This document shows, in pieces, positions 50,410 through 57,531 of a DNA stretch of 64,000 nt. The notes beneath the pieces were generated by a model. That model made no database searches, was not told where the DNA came from, and saw nothing but the letters and a program-made list of their open reading frames with translations. The stretch spans positions 434,001 through 498,000 of the forward strand of contig CAWEOP010000009.1 in assembly GCA_963810755.1 (NCBI GenBank), given 5' to 3'. Within the stretch, counting starts at the first letter, position 1. Each line of letters opens with the position of its first letter. Both the position numbers and the translations under genes were made by a program. This stretch comes from FEN-1219 sp963810755. GTDB lineage: Bacteria > Pseudomonadota > Gammaproteobacteria > Steroidobacterales > Rariloculaceae.

Positions 50410-50817
50410 TTAGAGACGACCAAGGCGGCGTTGCTCGTTGCGGCGCACTTCGTCCTGCAGCGTGCGAATGCTCTGTTGGAGCTCCGACAACGCGTCCTGC
50501 AGCTCTTGGTTTTGCGCGGTTGCAGACGCCACGTCGGCATCGAGATCCGCCTCGATCGCCAGCCGCTGTGCCACCTCCTCGTCCCCTGCTTCGGATGCCT
50601 TGCGCGCCGCAGCGAGCTTCTCGCGCGCCCGATTGAGATCGGCGCTGCCGCTCTCGTAGGCGCCCGCCTTCTCTGCAGCGTCGACGCTCGCCTCGGCCTT
50701 TACGAGACTGTCGCGGTACGCACCGGCGTCCGCGCGCTCGGAACTGCCCGCGCAACCGGAGGCAGCGAGCACCGCTGCACAACCGGCGAGGACATTCCTC
50801 ATGAGTTTGCTGTCCAT
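50410..50817 (-). CDS. DUF4398 lipoprotein
   Basis: 135 residues. Lipobox AASGC near residue 23, then helical sequence AYRDSLVKAEASVDAAEKAG, LNRAREKLAAARKASEAGDE and a C-terminal coiled coil ELQQSIRTLQDEVRRNEQRR. ATG 50817 has GAGGGAG 7 bases upstream; the longer frame to 50853 would begin at the transcription start itself. Periplasmic face of the outer membrane, paired with the OmpA-type gene. Confidence 0.88.
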   Translation of the reverse strand: MDSKLMRNVLAGCAAVLAASGCAGSSERADAGAYRDSLVKAEASVDAAEKAGAYESGSADLNRAREKLAAARKASEAGDEEVAQRLAIEADLDADVASATAQNQELQDALSELQQSIRTLQDEVRRNEQRRLGRL

Positions 50818-50864
50818 ATGTCGCTCCCTCGATTCATGCGATTCGTGTTCCACGTCGCGATGGG

Positions 50865-50880
50865 TGCAGGTTTCGTGCCA
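50865..50880 (-). promoter_or_regulatory. Sigma-54 promoter for DUF4398-OmpA
   Basis: Minus strand TGGCACGAAACCTGCA: perfect -24 TGGCACG, N4, -12 CTGCA. Expected start near 50853, 36 bases before ATG 50817. Confidence 0.8.
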
Positions 50881-51066
50881 CGCGCCGAGTACGTTGTTAC
50901 AACCGTTGCGCGACCCTCGACGGCCTGCACGCGCGCACCGTCGATCCGCGCCCCGTCAACCCCGCCGTAACAGATAGCAATTCGGTTTTTGCAAATTGCG
51001 GCCGCGTGTTTCGCTTCCGCTATGACGCAACCGCAACACGCGCGACCGCGAGTAGACTGCACCGCA

Positions 51067-51723
51067 ATGAGCGCCCGCAGGTTCGTCGCACTCGAGCTCG
51101 CCGCGATCGGGATCGCAGCAATCGTGTTCGTCGCGACGTTTCGCGTGCGTCCGCCGTACCTCGATTTCGCGCTCGCGATCGCCGCCGTCGCGTTGATCGC
51201 GTTCAGTGCGCGCCGCAGCGCGTCGCTCTGGACCGCCGGCGCGCACGACGGCCACGCGTCGCGTTCGACGCGTGATGCGTGGGTCGCGAGCGCCGCGTTC
51301 ACGGCCATCGCGCTCGTCGTGCTGGCGGGGGTCGGCGCGTTCGCCGGCGGCAGCGAGCTCCTCGGCGCCAACACGACGCCGTTCGGAGCGCGTCTAGCGA
51401 ACTGGCACATCGCGATCGCGATCGCGGCGTATTTTCCGTGGGCATTGCTGCAGCAATACATATTTCAGAACTATCTGCTTGCTCGGTTGCTGCACCTCGT
51501 ACCGCTGCCGGCGGCGATCGCGTTCACGGCCCTCGCGTTCTCGAGCGTCCACTTTCCACGGTGGCCCGTGATGGCCGTCGTGTTGATTGCGGGAACCGTG
51601 TGGTCGCTCATCTACTATCGCTGGCGAACGCTAGTCCCTATCGCGTGCTCGCATGCCGTGCTCGGTTCCGCGCTGCACTACTGGGTGTTCGGGCACGACT
51701 TACTCGAAAAGTGGCTGCCCTGA
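51067..51723 (+). CDS. CPBP-family membrane protein with altered protease motif
   Basis: 218 residues, about seven helices. The order of motifs is that of CPBP glutamic proteases (Rce1/Abi): motif 1 reads LLQQYIFQNYL at 128-138 where EExxxR is expected, motif 2 is FSSVHF (His 162) and motif 3 IACSHAVLGSALHYWVFG keeps its His. Glu, Glu and Arg of motif 1 are all Gln, so classical proteolysis is doubtful; the scaffold may now serve as a binding or assembly protein. ATG 51067 begins the first helix. Its stop precedes the sigma-54 promoter of the next gene. Confidence 0.8.
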   Translation: MSARRFVALELAAIGIAAIVFVATFRVRPPYLDFALAIAAVALIAFSARRSASLWTAGAHDGHASRSTRDAWVASAAFTAIALVVLAGVGAFAGGSELLGANTTPFGARLANWHIAIAIAAYFPWALLQQYIFQNYLLARLLHLVPLPAAIAFTALAFSSVHFPRWPVMAVVLIAGTVWSLIYYRWRTLVPIACSHAVLGSALHYWVFGHDLLEKWLP

Positions 51724-51733
51724 GTCGGAACCT

Positions 51734-51749
51734 TGGCACGGACATTGCT
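51734..51749 (+). promoter_or_regulatory. Sigma-54 promoter for the 49-residue lipoprotein gene
   Basis: TGGCACGGACATTGCT: full match to TGGCACG-N4-TTGCW. Expected start near 51760, 19 bases before the ATG and just ahead of its AGGAGGGA ribosome site. Confidence 0.85.
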
Positions 51750-51778
51750 GCACTAGCTCACGTACAGGAGGGACAGCA

Positions 51779-51928
51779 ATGATGAAACGTTACATTCTCG
51801 CGTTCTTGTTCGGAGTGACCATCGCGACGCAGTTCGGCTGCGCACCGGTCGCCGCAGGCGTCGCGGGCGCCGCTATCGGCCACGAAGCCGCTGAGCACAA
51901 GGATCGGCACGACGACGATCGCGACTAG
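51779..51928 (+). CDS. 49-residue lipoprotein
   Basis: MMKRYILAFLFGVTIATQFG then Cys as lipidation site, an Ala/Gly-rich stretch (APVAAGVAGAAIGHEAAEH) and a very charged end DRHDDDRD. The Gly-rich stretch resembles the glycine-zipper of small outer-membrane lipoproteins. AGGAGGGA lies 6 bases before the ATG. Single gene under a sigma-54 promoter. Confidence 0.8.
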   Translation: MMKRYILAFLFGVTIATQFGCAPVAAGVAGAAIGHEAAEHKDRHDDDRD

Positions 51929-52034
51929 TCGTCGCGTCTGCTCGTAGGCCGGGTCTCAATACCAATGGTGGACGATCTGGCTCCGCTCGAGCCGCCCGGT
52001 CCGACGCGGACCGGGCGCTCGATTCTCTAGCGCC

Positions 52035-52385
52035 TCAATTCCAGTAAGGCTTGCGCCCGTAGTAGCCGTAGATCTCGCGGCCGAGCGTAGGGTCCGCGAA
52101 ATTCGGCCAATTGTCCTTGTCGAACCCCGGTGCGTTTTGGAGCCGCTCCTTGTCGACATCGAGTATCAGGCACTTGCGCTCGGTGTCTACGGTGAGCGCC
52201 TCGGCCGGCACCGCGAACAGCTTGTTGCCGATGCCGAGCACTCCGCCGAACGAAAGCACCGCATAGCGGATGCGCCCGGACTCTACGTCCAACATGAAGT
52301 CCTCGATCTTGCCGAGATTTTCACCGGCGCCGTTGAACACGGAGTCCCCTGCGAGCGTGTCCGCGGACAGAACGACGTTTGACAT
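52035..52385 (-). CDS. PRC-barrel domain protein
   Basis: 116 residues: STADT-like start (VLSADTLAGDSVFNGAGENL), GKIEDFMLDVESGRIRYAVL, then NKLFAVPAEALTVDTERKCL and a short C-terminal segment ending GYYGRKPYWN. Paralogue of the protein at 37431-37757. Second gene behind the sigma-54 promoter at 52664, 41 bases after the lipoprotein gene. Confidence 0.93.
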   Translation of the reverse strand: MSNVVLSADTLAGDSVFNGAGENLGKIEDFMLDVESGRIRYAVLSFGGVLGIGNKLFAVPAEALTVDTERKCLILDVDKERLQNAPGFDKDNWPNFADPTLGREIYGYYGRKPYWN

Positions 52386-52426
52386 GACGATCTCCTTTCC
52401 GCTGGCGTGATTGATCGAACGGCGCG

Positions 52427-52609
52427 CTACTGCGGCTTCTGCGGCTCCTCGGCGGGGCGATCGACGTATTCCGGAGTCGGATCGAGCGCCTTGCCGACTT
52501 CATCGGCGATGTCGTTCGCGCCGTTCGACTGCGGCGTGCAGCCCATCAACGCACCGAGCAACAATGTCGCCGCGAATAGACTCGACGAAATGCTCTTCTC
52601 GCTTCTCAT
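52427..52609 (-). CDS. 60-residue lipoprotein
   Basis: Signal MRSEKSISSSLFAATLLLGA then LMGC as lipobox, leaving a mature tail of 37 hydrophilic residues ending in a Pro/Glu-rich PAEEPQKPQ. No family recognised. AGGAG before the ATG. First gene of a two-gene operon with the PRC-barrel gene. Confidence 0.75.
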   Translation of the reverse strand: MRSEKSISSSLFAATLLLGALMGCTPQSNGANDIADEVGKALDPTPEYVDRPAEEPQKPQ

Positions 52610-52663
52610 GTATCGCTCCTTTCGCGCGCTCGACTTGTTCGGCTCGCGAGTATCAGCGCAGGG

Positions 52664-52679
52664 AGCAAGTTGCGTGCCA
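52664..52679 (-). promoter_or_regulatory. Sigma-54 promoter for the lipoprotein-PRC operon
   Basis: Minus strand TGGCACGCAACTTGCT: full match to TGGCACG-N4-TTGCW. Expected start near 52652, 43 bases before the ATG. Divergent from the promoter at 52869 with about 190 bases between, so one activator site could serve both. Confidence 0.87.
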
Positions 52680-52868
52680 CGCGCTCGCCGTGCGCAGCAC
52701 GCGTCGATCGAGATTTCTCCAAAGGCGGAGGAACGACGGACGGATAGCAGAAAGAAGAATGCAGGCGCAAGAAATGCGACGGGACGCGCTAACGCGCGCG
52801 CGCGTGCATCGACTGCAACTTCCCGCGAACCCGCGTGCGACGTGGCTTACACGTCCTACATAGGTTCG

Positions 52869-52884
52869 TGGCATGGGAGTTGCA
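52869..52884 (+). promoter_or_regulatory. Sigma-54 promoter for the small hydrophilic protein gene
   Basis: TGGCATGGGAGTTGCA: -24 TGGCATG, N4, -12 TTGCA. Expected start near 52896, 46 bases before the ATG at 52942. Confidence 0.82.
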
Positions 52885-52941
52885 CCCGTCCTCAGCGACG
52901 GACGTGGATGCGTCCGGAGTTCATCACCAAAGGAGAAGGAA

Positions 52942-53082
52942 ATGGGCGAGCAACAGCAACCGGATCGCAGCAAAGAGCACGACCGTCGTAATCAGCAACA
53001 ACAAGAAGACGAGCGCCGTCGTCGCGAAGGCATTTCGAAGCAGCCCTCGCCTTCCAGAGAAGACGAGAGCGAAAGCAAGTAA
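52942..53082 (+). CDS. 46-residue highly charged protein
   Basis: MGEQQQPDRSKEHDRRNQQQ, then QEDERRRREGISKQPSPSRE and an acidic end. Gln, Arg and Glu dominate and almost no hydrophobic residue is present, so it is probably disordered, like small hydrophilin-type stress proteins. AAGGAGAAGG directly upstream of the ATG and a sigma-54 promoter support it as a gene. Confidence 0.7.
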   Translation: MGEQQQPDRSKEHDRRNQQQQEDERRRREGISKQPSPSREDESESK

Positions 53083-53089
53083 GTGCAGC

Positions 53090-53120
53090 GCGTGTGGGCC
53101 GCGTTTCGCGGCCCACACGC
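53090..53120 (+). terminator. Perfect 14-bp hairpin without T tract
   Basis: GCGTGTGGGCCGCG and CGCGGCCCACACGC with loop TTT, between the hydrophilic protein gene and the next lipoprotein gene. May partly end the transcript or protect its 3' end. Confidence 0.5.
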
Positions 53121-53162
53121 CCCGCGCTAACGCGCTGATTCAGGTAGATCAAGGGAGACTGT

Positions 53163-53378
53163 ATGAAAGTGAACATGAAAATCGTCTACGGCATGATGTT
53201 GCTGTTGCCGCTGTGGGCTTGCGATAAGCCGGGTCCGCTCGAACGCGCCGGCGAAGAAGTCGACGAAGCGGTCCAGGACCTGCGCAATGGCGGCGAAACG
53301 ACCGGCAACAAGGTCGACGACGCAGTCGACGACGTGCGCGACGGCGTCAACGACGCGCGCCGCGAGCTAAAGAACTAA
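53163..53378 (+). CDS. 71-residue lipoprotein with amphipathic helix
   Basis: Signal MKVNMKIVYGMMLLLPLWAC with Cys 20 as lipid site, then a continuous helix of heptad-like pattern (ERAGEEVDEAVQDLRNGGET, NKVDDAVDDVRDGVNDARRE) ending ELKN. Resembles small apolipophorin- or entericidin-like stress lipoproteins. No promoter of its own seen; read-through from 52869 is likely. A terminator follows. Confidence 0.8.
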   Translation: MKVNMKIVYGMMLLLPLWACDKPGPLERAGEEVDEAVQDLRNGGETTGNKVDDAVDDVRDGVNDARRELKN

Positions 53379-53399
53379 GGCCCGCATCGAACGTTCGTT

Positions 53400-53440
53400 T
53401 CGCGCCGCGCGCCGAGGGGCACGCGGCGCGAGATTCTTTT
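53400..53440 (+). terminator. Intrinsic terminator after the lipoprotein gene
   Basis: TCGCGCCGCG and CGCGGCGCGA (10 bp) with a 12-base loop, followed by GATTCTTTT. Confidence 0.75.
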
Positions 53441-53557
53441 GGAGACCTGGTTTAGTATTCCCCGCGCGCCTCCGAACTTGCCGCTTGAGACGCGGCGGAG
53501 GATCGCCCGGTGTCCGTCGGGTGCACGGACCGCAAGCCACTCGACGAGGTCACAACA

Positions 53558-54028
53558 ATGAACGAGATATACGGAACCGCCACTCTCGGGGAAAATCACT
53601 GCGACCGCCGCTCGCTGCTGCTCGGCGCGGGCTCGGCTGCCGCAGCGGGGATTGCGGCGACGCTCGCTGCCGGCGCACCGATGCGCGCGGACGCACAAGG
53701 CAGCGCGGGCCAAGAGTGCATGACGATCGTTTACCAGAGCGGCGCCGACGTGCGCTTCGACTTCGGCTACTACGAGAAGACGCACATGCCGAGGATCATG
53801 GATCTGTACGGCAAATCGATCAGCCGGTTCGAGCTGCGCCGCGGCGTGCCAGGCCCGGACGGCGCCGCGCCGCCCTACGTCGCGACGATCACGATCTGGA
53901 TCGCGGACCCGGCCGCGTTCGATGCCGCCAACGCGAAGCATCAGCCGGCCCTGCGCGCCGACGTCCCCAAGTTCACCAACGCGACTTTGATCGCCCAGCG
54001 CGATCGGATCGTCGCGACCGCGAGCTAG
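53558..54028 (+). CDS. EthD-domain protein with Tat signal
   Basis: 156 residues. The N terminus has CDRRSLLLGAGSAAAAG, a twin-arginine signal, cut near RADAQG. The remainder is an EthD ferredoxin-like domain (ECMTIVYQSGADVRFDFGYY, EKTHMPRIMDLYGKSISRFE, PALRADVPKFTNATLIAQRD). EthD proteins aid degradation of ethers or bind aromatic metabolites; an exported one is unusual. ATG 53558 has GAGGT 7 bases upstream; a longer frame from 53510 lacks a site. Confidence 0.87.
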   Translation: MNEIYGTATLGENHCDRRSLLLGAGSAAAAGIAATLAAGAPMRADAQGSAGQECMTIVYQSGADVRFDFGYYEKTHMPRIMDLYGKSISRFELRRGVPGPDGAAPPYVATITIWIADPAAFDAANAKHQPALRADVPKFTNATLIAQRDRIVATAS

Positions 54029-54391
54029 CCCGATTCCGCCCGCGCCGCCGCGTCTACGGCGCGGGCGCGCCGCATCGTGAAGCGCGTCGCGCGACGCGCT
54101 CAGTGAATTGTGGGACACACCACAGATGCGCTGCGCGACGCGCAATACGCTGCCATCGTCGCACCATGGACGTTGCAGTTGCTTCCGGCGAATTCTTCGA
54201 TCGATCGGCGCTTGCTCGCGCACTGGTCCGCGTTGCTGCTCTGTAGCCGCTGTTTCAGCCGCGGCGTCCGCCGCAGCGTGCCGCAACTGATCTCTCCGCG
54301 GCACAAGCCCCGCACGCTGTGCCGAACGTGCGCCGACCCGCGCGAGGCGCACTGAGCTCGCGCTCTTCCAGCTTACCGAGGACCGCGCCGC
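54029..54391. other. Intergenic stretch with no convincing gene
   Basis: It begins with a 10-bp hairpin GCCCGCGCCG/CGGCGCGGGC (54038-54066) that may end the EthD transcript. A plus-strand frame from GTG 54110 to 54355 (81 codons) has no ribosome site and an unusual Cys/Arg/Ser composition; I do not call it. Nothing else seen. Confidence 0.5.
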
Positions 54392-55036
54392 TCAAATGAG
54401 CAGCCCGCGCAGCTCGCTCATGTGCGTGAACGTTGCGTGGGCGCCCGCGGCGGCGAGCCGCTCGGCAGCGATCAAGTCCGCGTAGCCGAATACCGTCATC
54501 CCTGCTGCACGTCCCGCGAGCACGCCATTGATCGAATCCTCGATCACGGCAGTGCGCTCGGACGGAGCGACGCCCATCTGCCGCGCCGCAAACAGAAACA
54601 CGTCGGGAGCGGGCTTACCGCGCGCGACCTCCGTCGCGCTGAAAATTTTGCCCGCGAACAGCGGCAGCAGACCGGTCCCGCCGAGCGTCGCGCGCATCTT
54701 CGAGTGATCGCCGCTCGACGCGATGCAGTACGGCACGACTAAGCTCTCGAGCACTTCGCGAACGCCGTCGACGGCCTTCACTTGTTCTCGCAACACCTGA
54801 TCGCGGCGCTCGCGGTAGCGATCGAGCGCCCCTTCGGGCGCCGTGCGCCCCGTGAGCTCGGCGACGATCCGCAGACAATCTGCGAGCGTGCGCCCGAGAA
54901 ACTGCTCATTGATCCCGGGTGTCAAAGCGACGCCGAGCTCCGCGATGAAATCATTGAAAACAGGGAGCACGATGCGTTCGCTGTCCACCACGACGCCGTC
55001 GCAATCGAAGATGATCAGATCGAAGCGGCGCGTCAA
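54392..55036 (-). CDS. HAD-superfamily phosphatase (phosphoglycolate/6-phosphogluconate phosphatase-like)
   Basis: 214 residues. Motif 1 LIIFDCDGVVVDSE with the nucleophilic Asp, motif 2 in YCIASSG, motif 3 Lys in ARGKPAPDVFLFAA and motif 4 AVIEDSINGVLAGRAAGMT. The helical cap lies between 20 and 85. Dephosphorylates a small sugar phosphate; YieH-like. Six bases after the arfB stop on the same strand, so in an operon. Confidence 0.92.
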   Translation of the reverse strand: MTRRFDLIIFDCDGVVVDSERIVLPVFNDFIAELGVALTPGINEQFLGRTLADCLRIVAELTGRTAPEGALDRYRERRDQVLREQVKAVDGVREVLESLVVPYCIASSGDHSKMRATLGGTGLLPLFAGKIFSATEVARGKPAPDVFLFAARQMGVAPSERTAVIEDSINGVLAGRAAGMTVFGYADLIAAERLAAAGAHATFTHMSELRGLLI

Positions 55037-55042
55037 ACCGTG

Positions 55043-55492
55043 CTACTCGTCGAGCCGGGTGCGCGTCTGTTTCAAGCGGCTGCGGCGGGTCTTGTCCTCG
55101 AGGCGCCTGAGCTTCGACGCGCGCGTCGGCTTGGTCGGTTTGCGGCGCTTCGGCACGAACAACGCACGCTGCACGAGCTCCGCGAGGCGCTCGTAGGCGG
55201 CGAGGCGGTTCTGTTCCTGGCTGCGGTGCTGCTGCGCCTTGATCACGACGACGCCGTCCGACGACACGCGATGATCGCGCAGCGCGAGCAGTCGCTCCTT
55301 CGCCGCGTCCGGCAGCGCGCGCGAGGCGCGCACGTCGAAGCGCAAATGCACGGCGCTCGACACCTTGTTGACGTTCTGCCCGCCCGCCCCTTGGGCGCGA
55401 GTGGCCGTGAGCTCGATCTCCGCTTCCGGGATCACGATGCTCCCGACGCGCAGGCCTTCAGCCCGCGGGCTCGATTCGGAGGATGGCGCCAT
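55043..55492 (-). CDS. arfB: Alternative ribosome-rescue factor ArfB (peptidyl-tRNA hydrolase)
   Basis: About 149 residues from ATG 55492. VIPEAEIELTATRAQGAGGQ carries the GGQ peptidyl-hydrolase motif and is followed by NVNKVSSAVHLRFDV; the basic tail (PKRRKPTKPTRASKLRRLED with TRRSRLKQTR) enters the empty mRNA channel of stalled ribosomes. The usual ArfB start is near VGSIVIPE, so the extra 16 residues suggest a start within; no better codon is obvious. The start region overlaps the end of the sugar dehydrogenase gene by 35 bases. Confidence 0.9.
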   Translation of the reverse strand: MAPSSESSPRAEGLRVGSIVIPEAEIELTATRAQGAGGQNVNKVSSAVHLRFDVRASRALPDAAKERLLALRDHRVSSDGVVVIKAQQHRSQEQNRLAAYERLAELVQRALFVPKRRKPTKPTRASKLRRLEDKTRRSRLKQTRTRLDE

Positions 55493-56657
55493 CGTCCTCG
55501 TCCGTGAGTAGATAAAGGAGTCCGTCGGGCCCTTGCCGCACGTCGCGAATCCGCTGATGCCAGTCGACGAGCAGCATCTCGCGGCGCAGCTCTTCCATGT
55601 TTTCGTTGAACAGGATGCGTTGCAGGTGGCCGGTGCCCGGAATCTCACCCATGCGCATCGCGCCGACGAACACGTCGCCTTTCCACTTCGGCAGCTTGTC
55701 GCCGGTGTAGAACGCCAATCCCGATACCGCGATCGCAGGCGTCCAATACACGATCGGATCCTCGAAGCCTTCGCGCGAGAAACCCTGCGACTGCCACGGG
55801 CCGGGATACGTCCGTCCCAAGCTCACGAGCGGCCACCCGTAGTTCGCGCCCGGCTTGAGCACGTTGATCTCGTCGCCGCCGTTCGGGCCGTTCTCGTTCT
55901 CCCACACCGCACCCGTCGCGGGGTGGACGGCGAGGCCGAGCGTGCTGCGGTGCCCGAGCGTGAAGATCTCCGGTTTGTACCCCGTCTTGCCCACGAACGG
56001 GTTGTCGTTCGGCACCGTGCCGTCGTCGCGCAGCCGCAGGACCTTGCCGGCGAGGCTGCCGGGGTCCTGCGCGCCGTTGCCGATGCTGCCGAATGTCGAC
56101 ACGTATAGCATCCCGTCGCGACCGAACGCGAGCCGCGACACGCTGCTCGTGTCCGACGTCGTGAAGATGTCGCGGACGTTCTTGAGCTCGCGTCCGTCGA
56201 GCTCGCCGCGCGCGAGCCCGAGTCCCGCTCGCGGCTCACCGGGCTTGTTGTAGCTGAGATAGACGTAGCGGTTCTGCGCGAAATTCGGATGCAGCGCGAC
56301 GTCGAACAGTCCCGAGAGCCCGACGGCCTGCACCGCAGGGACGCCGGCAATGGGCTGCGGATCGAGCTTGCCGCCGCGCACTATGCGCAGTTGGCCGCCG
56401 CGCTCGGTCACGAGCATCTCGCCTCCCGGCAGGAACGCGAGGCTCCACGGATGCTTGAGCCCACGCACGTAGATCGAAACGCGGATGTCCTGGCCCTCCG
56501 CCGTGTGATACACGACCGGTTGGTCGGGCAGCGGCGGCACGACGATGCCGGTCGGCGCGACCGGCGTGCCGTTGTTCATCGGCACCTTCTGCTGCGCCGC
56601 CGACGGCAACGTAACGGCGAGTAAGGCGAATGCCGCGCAATAGGCTACGAATCGCAT
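55458..56657 (-). CDS. PQQ-dependent sugar dehydrogenase (second copy)
   Basis: 399 residues: signal peptide (FALLAVTLPSAAQQ, about 1-21), then the GDH-B/YliI propeller opening HPWSLAFLPGGEMLVTERGG, HPNFAQNRYVYLSYNKPGEP, GHRSTLGLAVHPATGAVWEN, NGPNGGDEINVLKPGANYGW and RQGPDGLLYLLTDEDDGAIL at the end. The propeller motifs match the gene at 5458-6730 in order. ATG 56657 begins the signal peptide. Periplasmic oxidation of aldoses. Confidence 0.93.
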   Translation of the reverse strand: MRFVAYCAAFALLAVTLPSAAQQKVPMNNGTPVAPTGIVVPPLPDQPVVYHTAEGQDIRVSIYVRGLKHPWSLAFLPGGEMLVTERGGQLRIVRGGKLDPQPIAGVPAVQAVGLSGLFDVALHPNFAQNRYVYLSYNKPGEPRAGLGLARGELDGRELKNVRDIFTTSDTSSVSRLAFGRDGMLYVSTFGSIGNGAQDPGSLAGKVLRLRDDGTVPNDNPFVGKTGYKPEIFTLGHRSTLGLAVHPATGAVWENENGPNGGDEINVLKPGANYGWPLVSLGRTYPGPWQSQGFSREGFEDPIVYWTPAIAVSGLAFYTGDKLPKWKGDVFVGAMRMGEIPGTGHLQRILFNENMEELRREMLLVDWHQRIRDVRQGPDGLLYLLTDEDDGAILRIEPAG

Positions 56658-56862
56658 AGGGTTCCCCGAAGGATCGGCCGCTCTCGACCGGCCGCCATGG
56701 TACGCCGCGTTGAGACGGCTGTCCCGAGCAGTGCGTCGCGCACGCACCATAAGCCGGGGGCCAAGAAGCCTTTAGAGGCCTTGTGCGGACGGGCCGTAGT
56801 TGTCACGATGCGCGTCAGCCACTACGGTCATCACCAAAATCAACCAAACACGGGGTAACCCC

Positions 56863-57444
56863 ATGAACAAAGTACTAATCGGTTGCTTGTTGTCCACCGC
56901 CCTCGCTCTGCCCGCCTTCGCGGCGCTCAACGCAGGCGATGCGGCGCCCGCGTTCAAAGCGAAAGCGTCGATGGCCGGTAAAGCGTTCGACTATTCGCTC
57001 GCGGACTCGCTGAAGAAGGGACCGGTCGTCGTCTACTTCTATCCGTCGGCGTACACGCAGGGATGCAACATCCAAGCGCACACCTTCGCGGAGAACGTCG
57101 AGAAGTTCACCGCGGCCGGCGCGAGCATCATCGGCGTGTCGCTCGACAGCATCGAGCGGCTCAACGATTTCTCGGCCGACCCGGCATATTGCGCCGGCAA
57201 GATCGCGGTCGCGTCCGACGCGACGGGTGCGATTGCGAAGTCGTACAACTTGAACGTCGGTGCCGCACGAGATGGAGCGAAGGACTCCCGCGGCCAGGAC
57301 ATCGGCCACGGCTTCGCGGAGCGCACGACGTTCATCGTGACGCCGGACGGCAAGGTCGCGGCGACGGTCGGCGGCGTGTCGCCCACCGAGAACGTCGAGA
57401 AGGCTTTGGAGCAGGTGCAGCACTTGCAGCACGCGGCGCACTAA
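56863..57444 (+). CDS. Exported peroxiredoxin (AhpC/TSA family)
   Basis: 193 residues: signal peptide to LPAFAA (about 20), thioredoxin fold with VVVYFYPSAYTQGCNIQAHT holding the peroxidatic Cys, and GHGFAERTTFIVTPDGKVAA. A second Cys in DPAYCAGK could resolve the disulfide, as in atypical 2-Cys (BCP-like) enzymes. Reduces peroxides in the periplasm. ATG 56863 starts the signal; a terminator follows. Confidence 0.92.
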   Translation: MNKVLIGCLLSTALALPAFAALNAGDAAPAFKAKASMAGKAFDYSLADSLKKGPVVVYFYPSAYTQGCNIQAHTFAENVEKFTAAGASIIGVSLDSIERLNDFSADPAYCAGKIAVASDATGAIAKSYNLNVGAARDGAKDSRGQDIGHGFAERTTFIVTPDGKVAATVGGVSPTENVEKALEQVQHLQHAAH

Positions 57445-57464
57445 GCGAGACCGTTCTTCAAGAG

Positions 57465-57499
57465 GGCGCACGGTGGCAACACCGTGCGCCTTTACTTTT
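57465..57499 (+). terminator. Intrinsic terminator after the peroxiredoxin gene
   Basis: GGCGCACGGTG, loop GCAA, CACCGTGCGCC, then TTTACTTTT. Confidence 0.92.
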
Positions 57500-57531
57500 C
57501 CCGAACCAATTATTCTCGATGAGATGAACCC

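Noticed and set aside
54110..54355. 81-codon plus-strand frame
   Set aside because: No ribosome site, GTG start, odd Cys/Arg/Ser composition; treated as intergenic.
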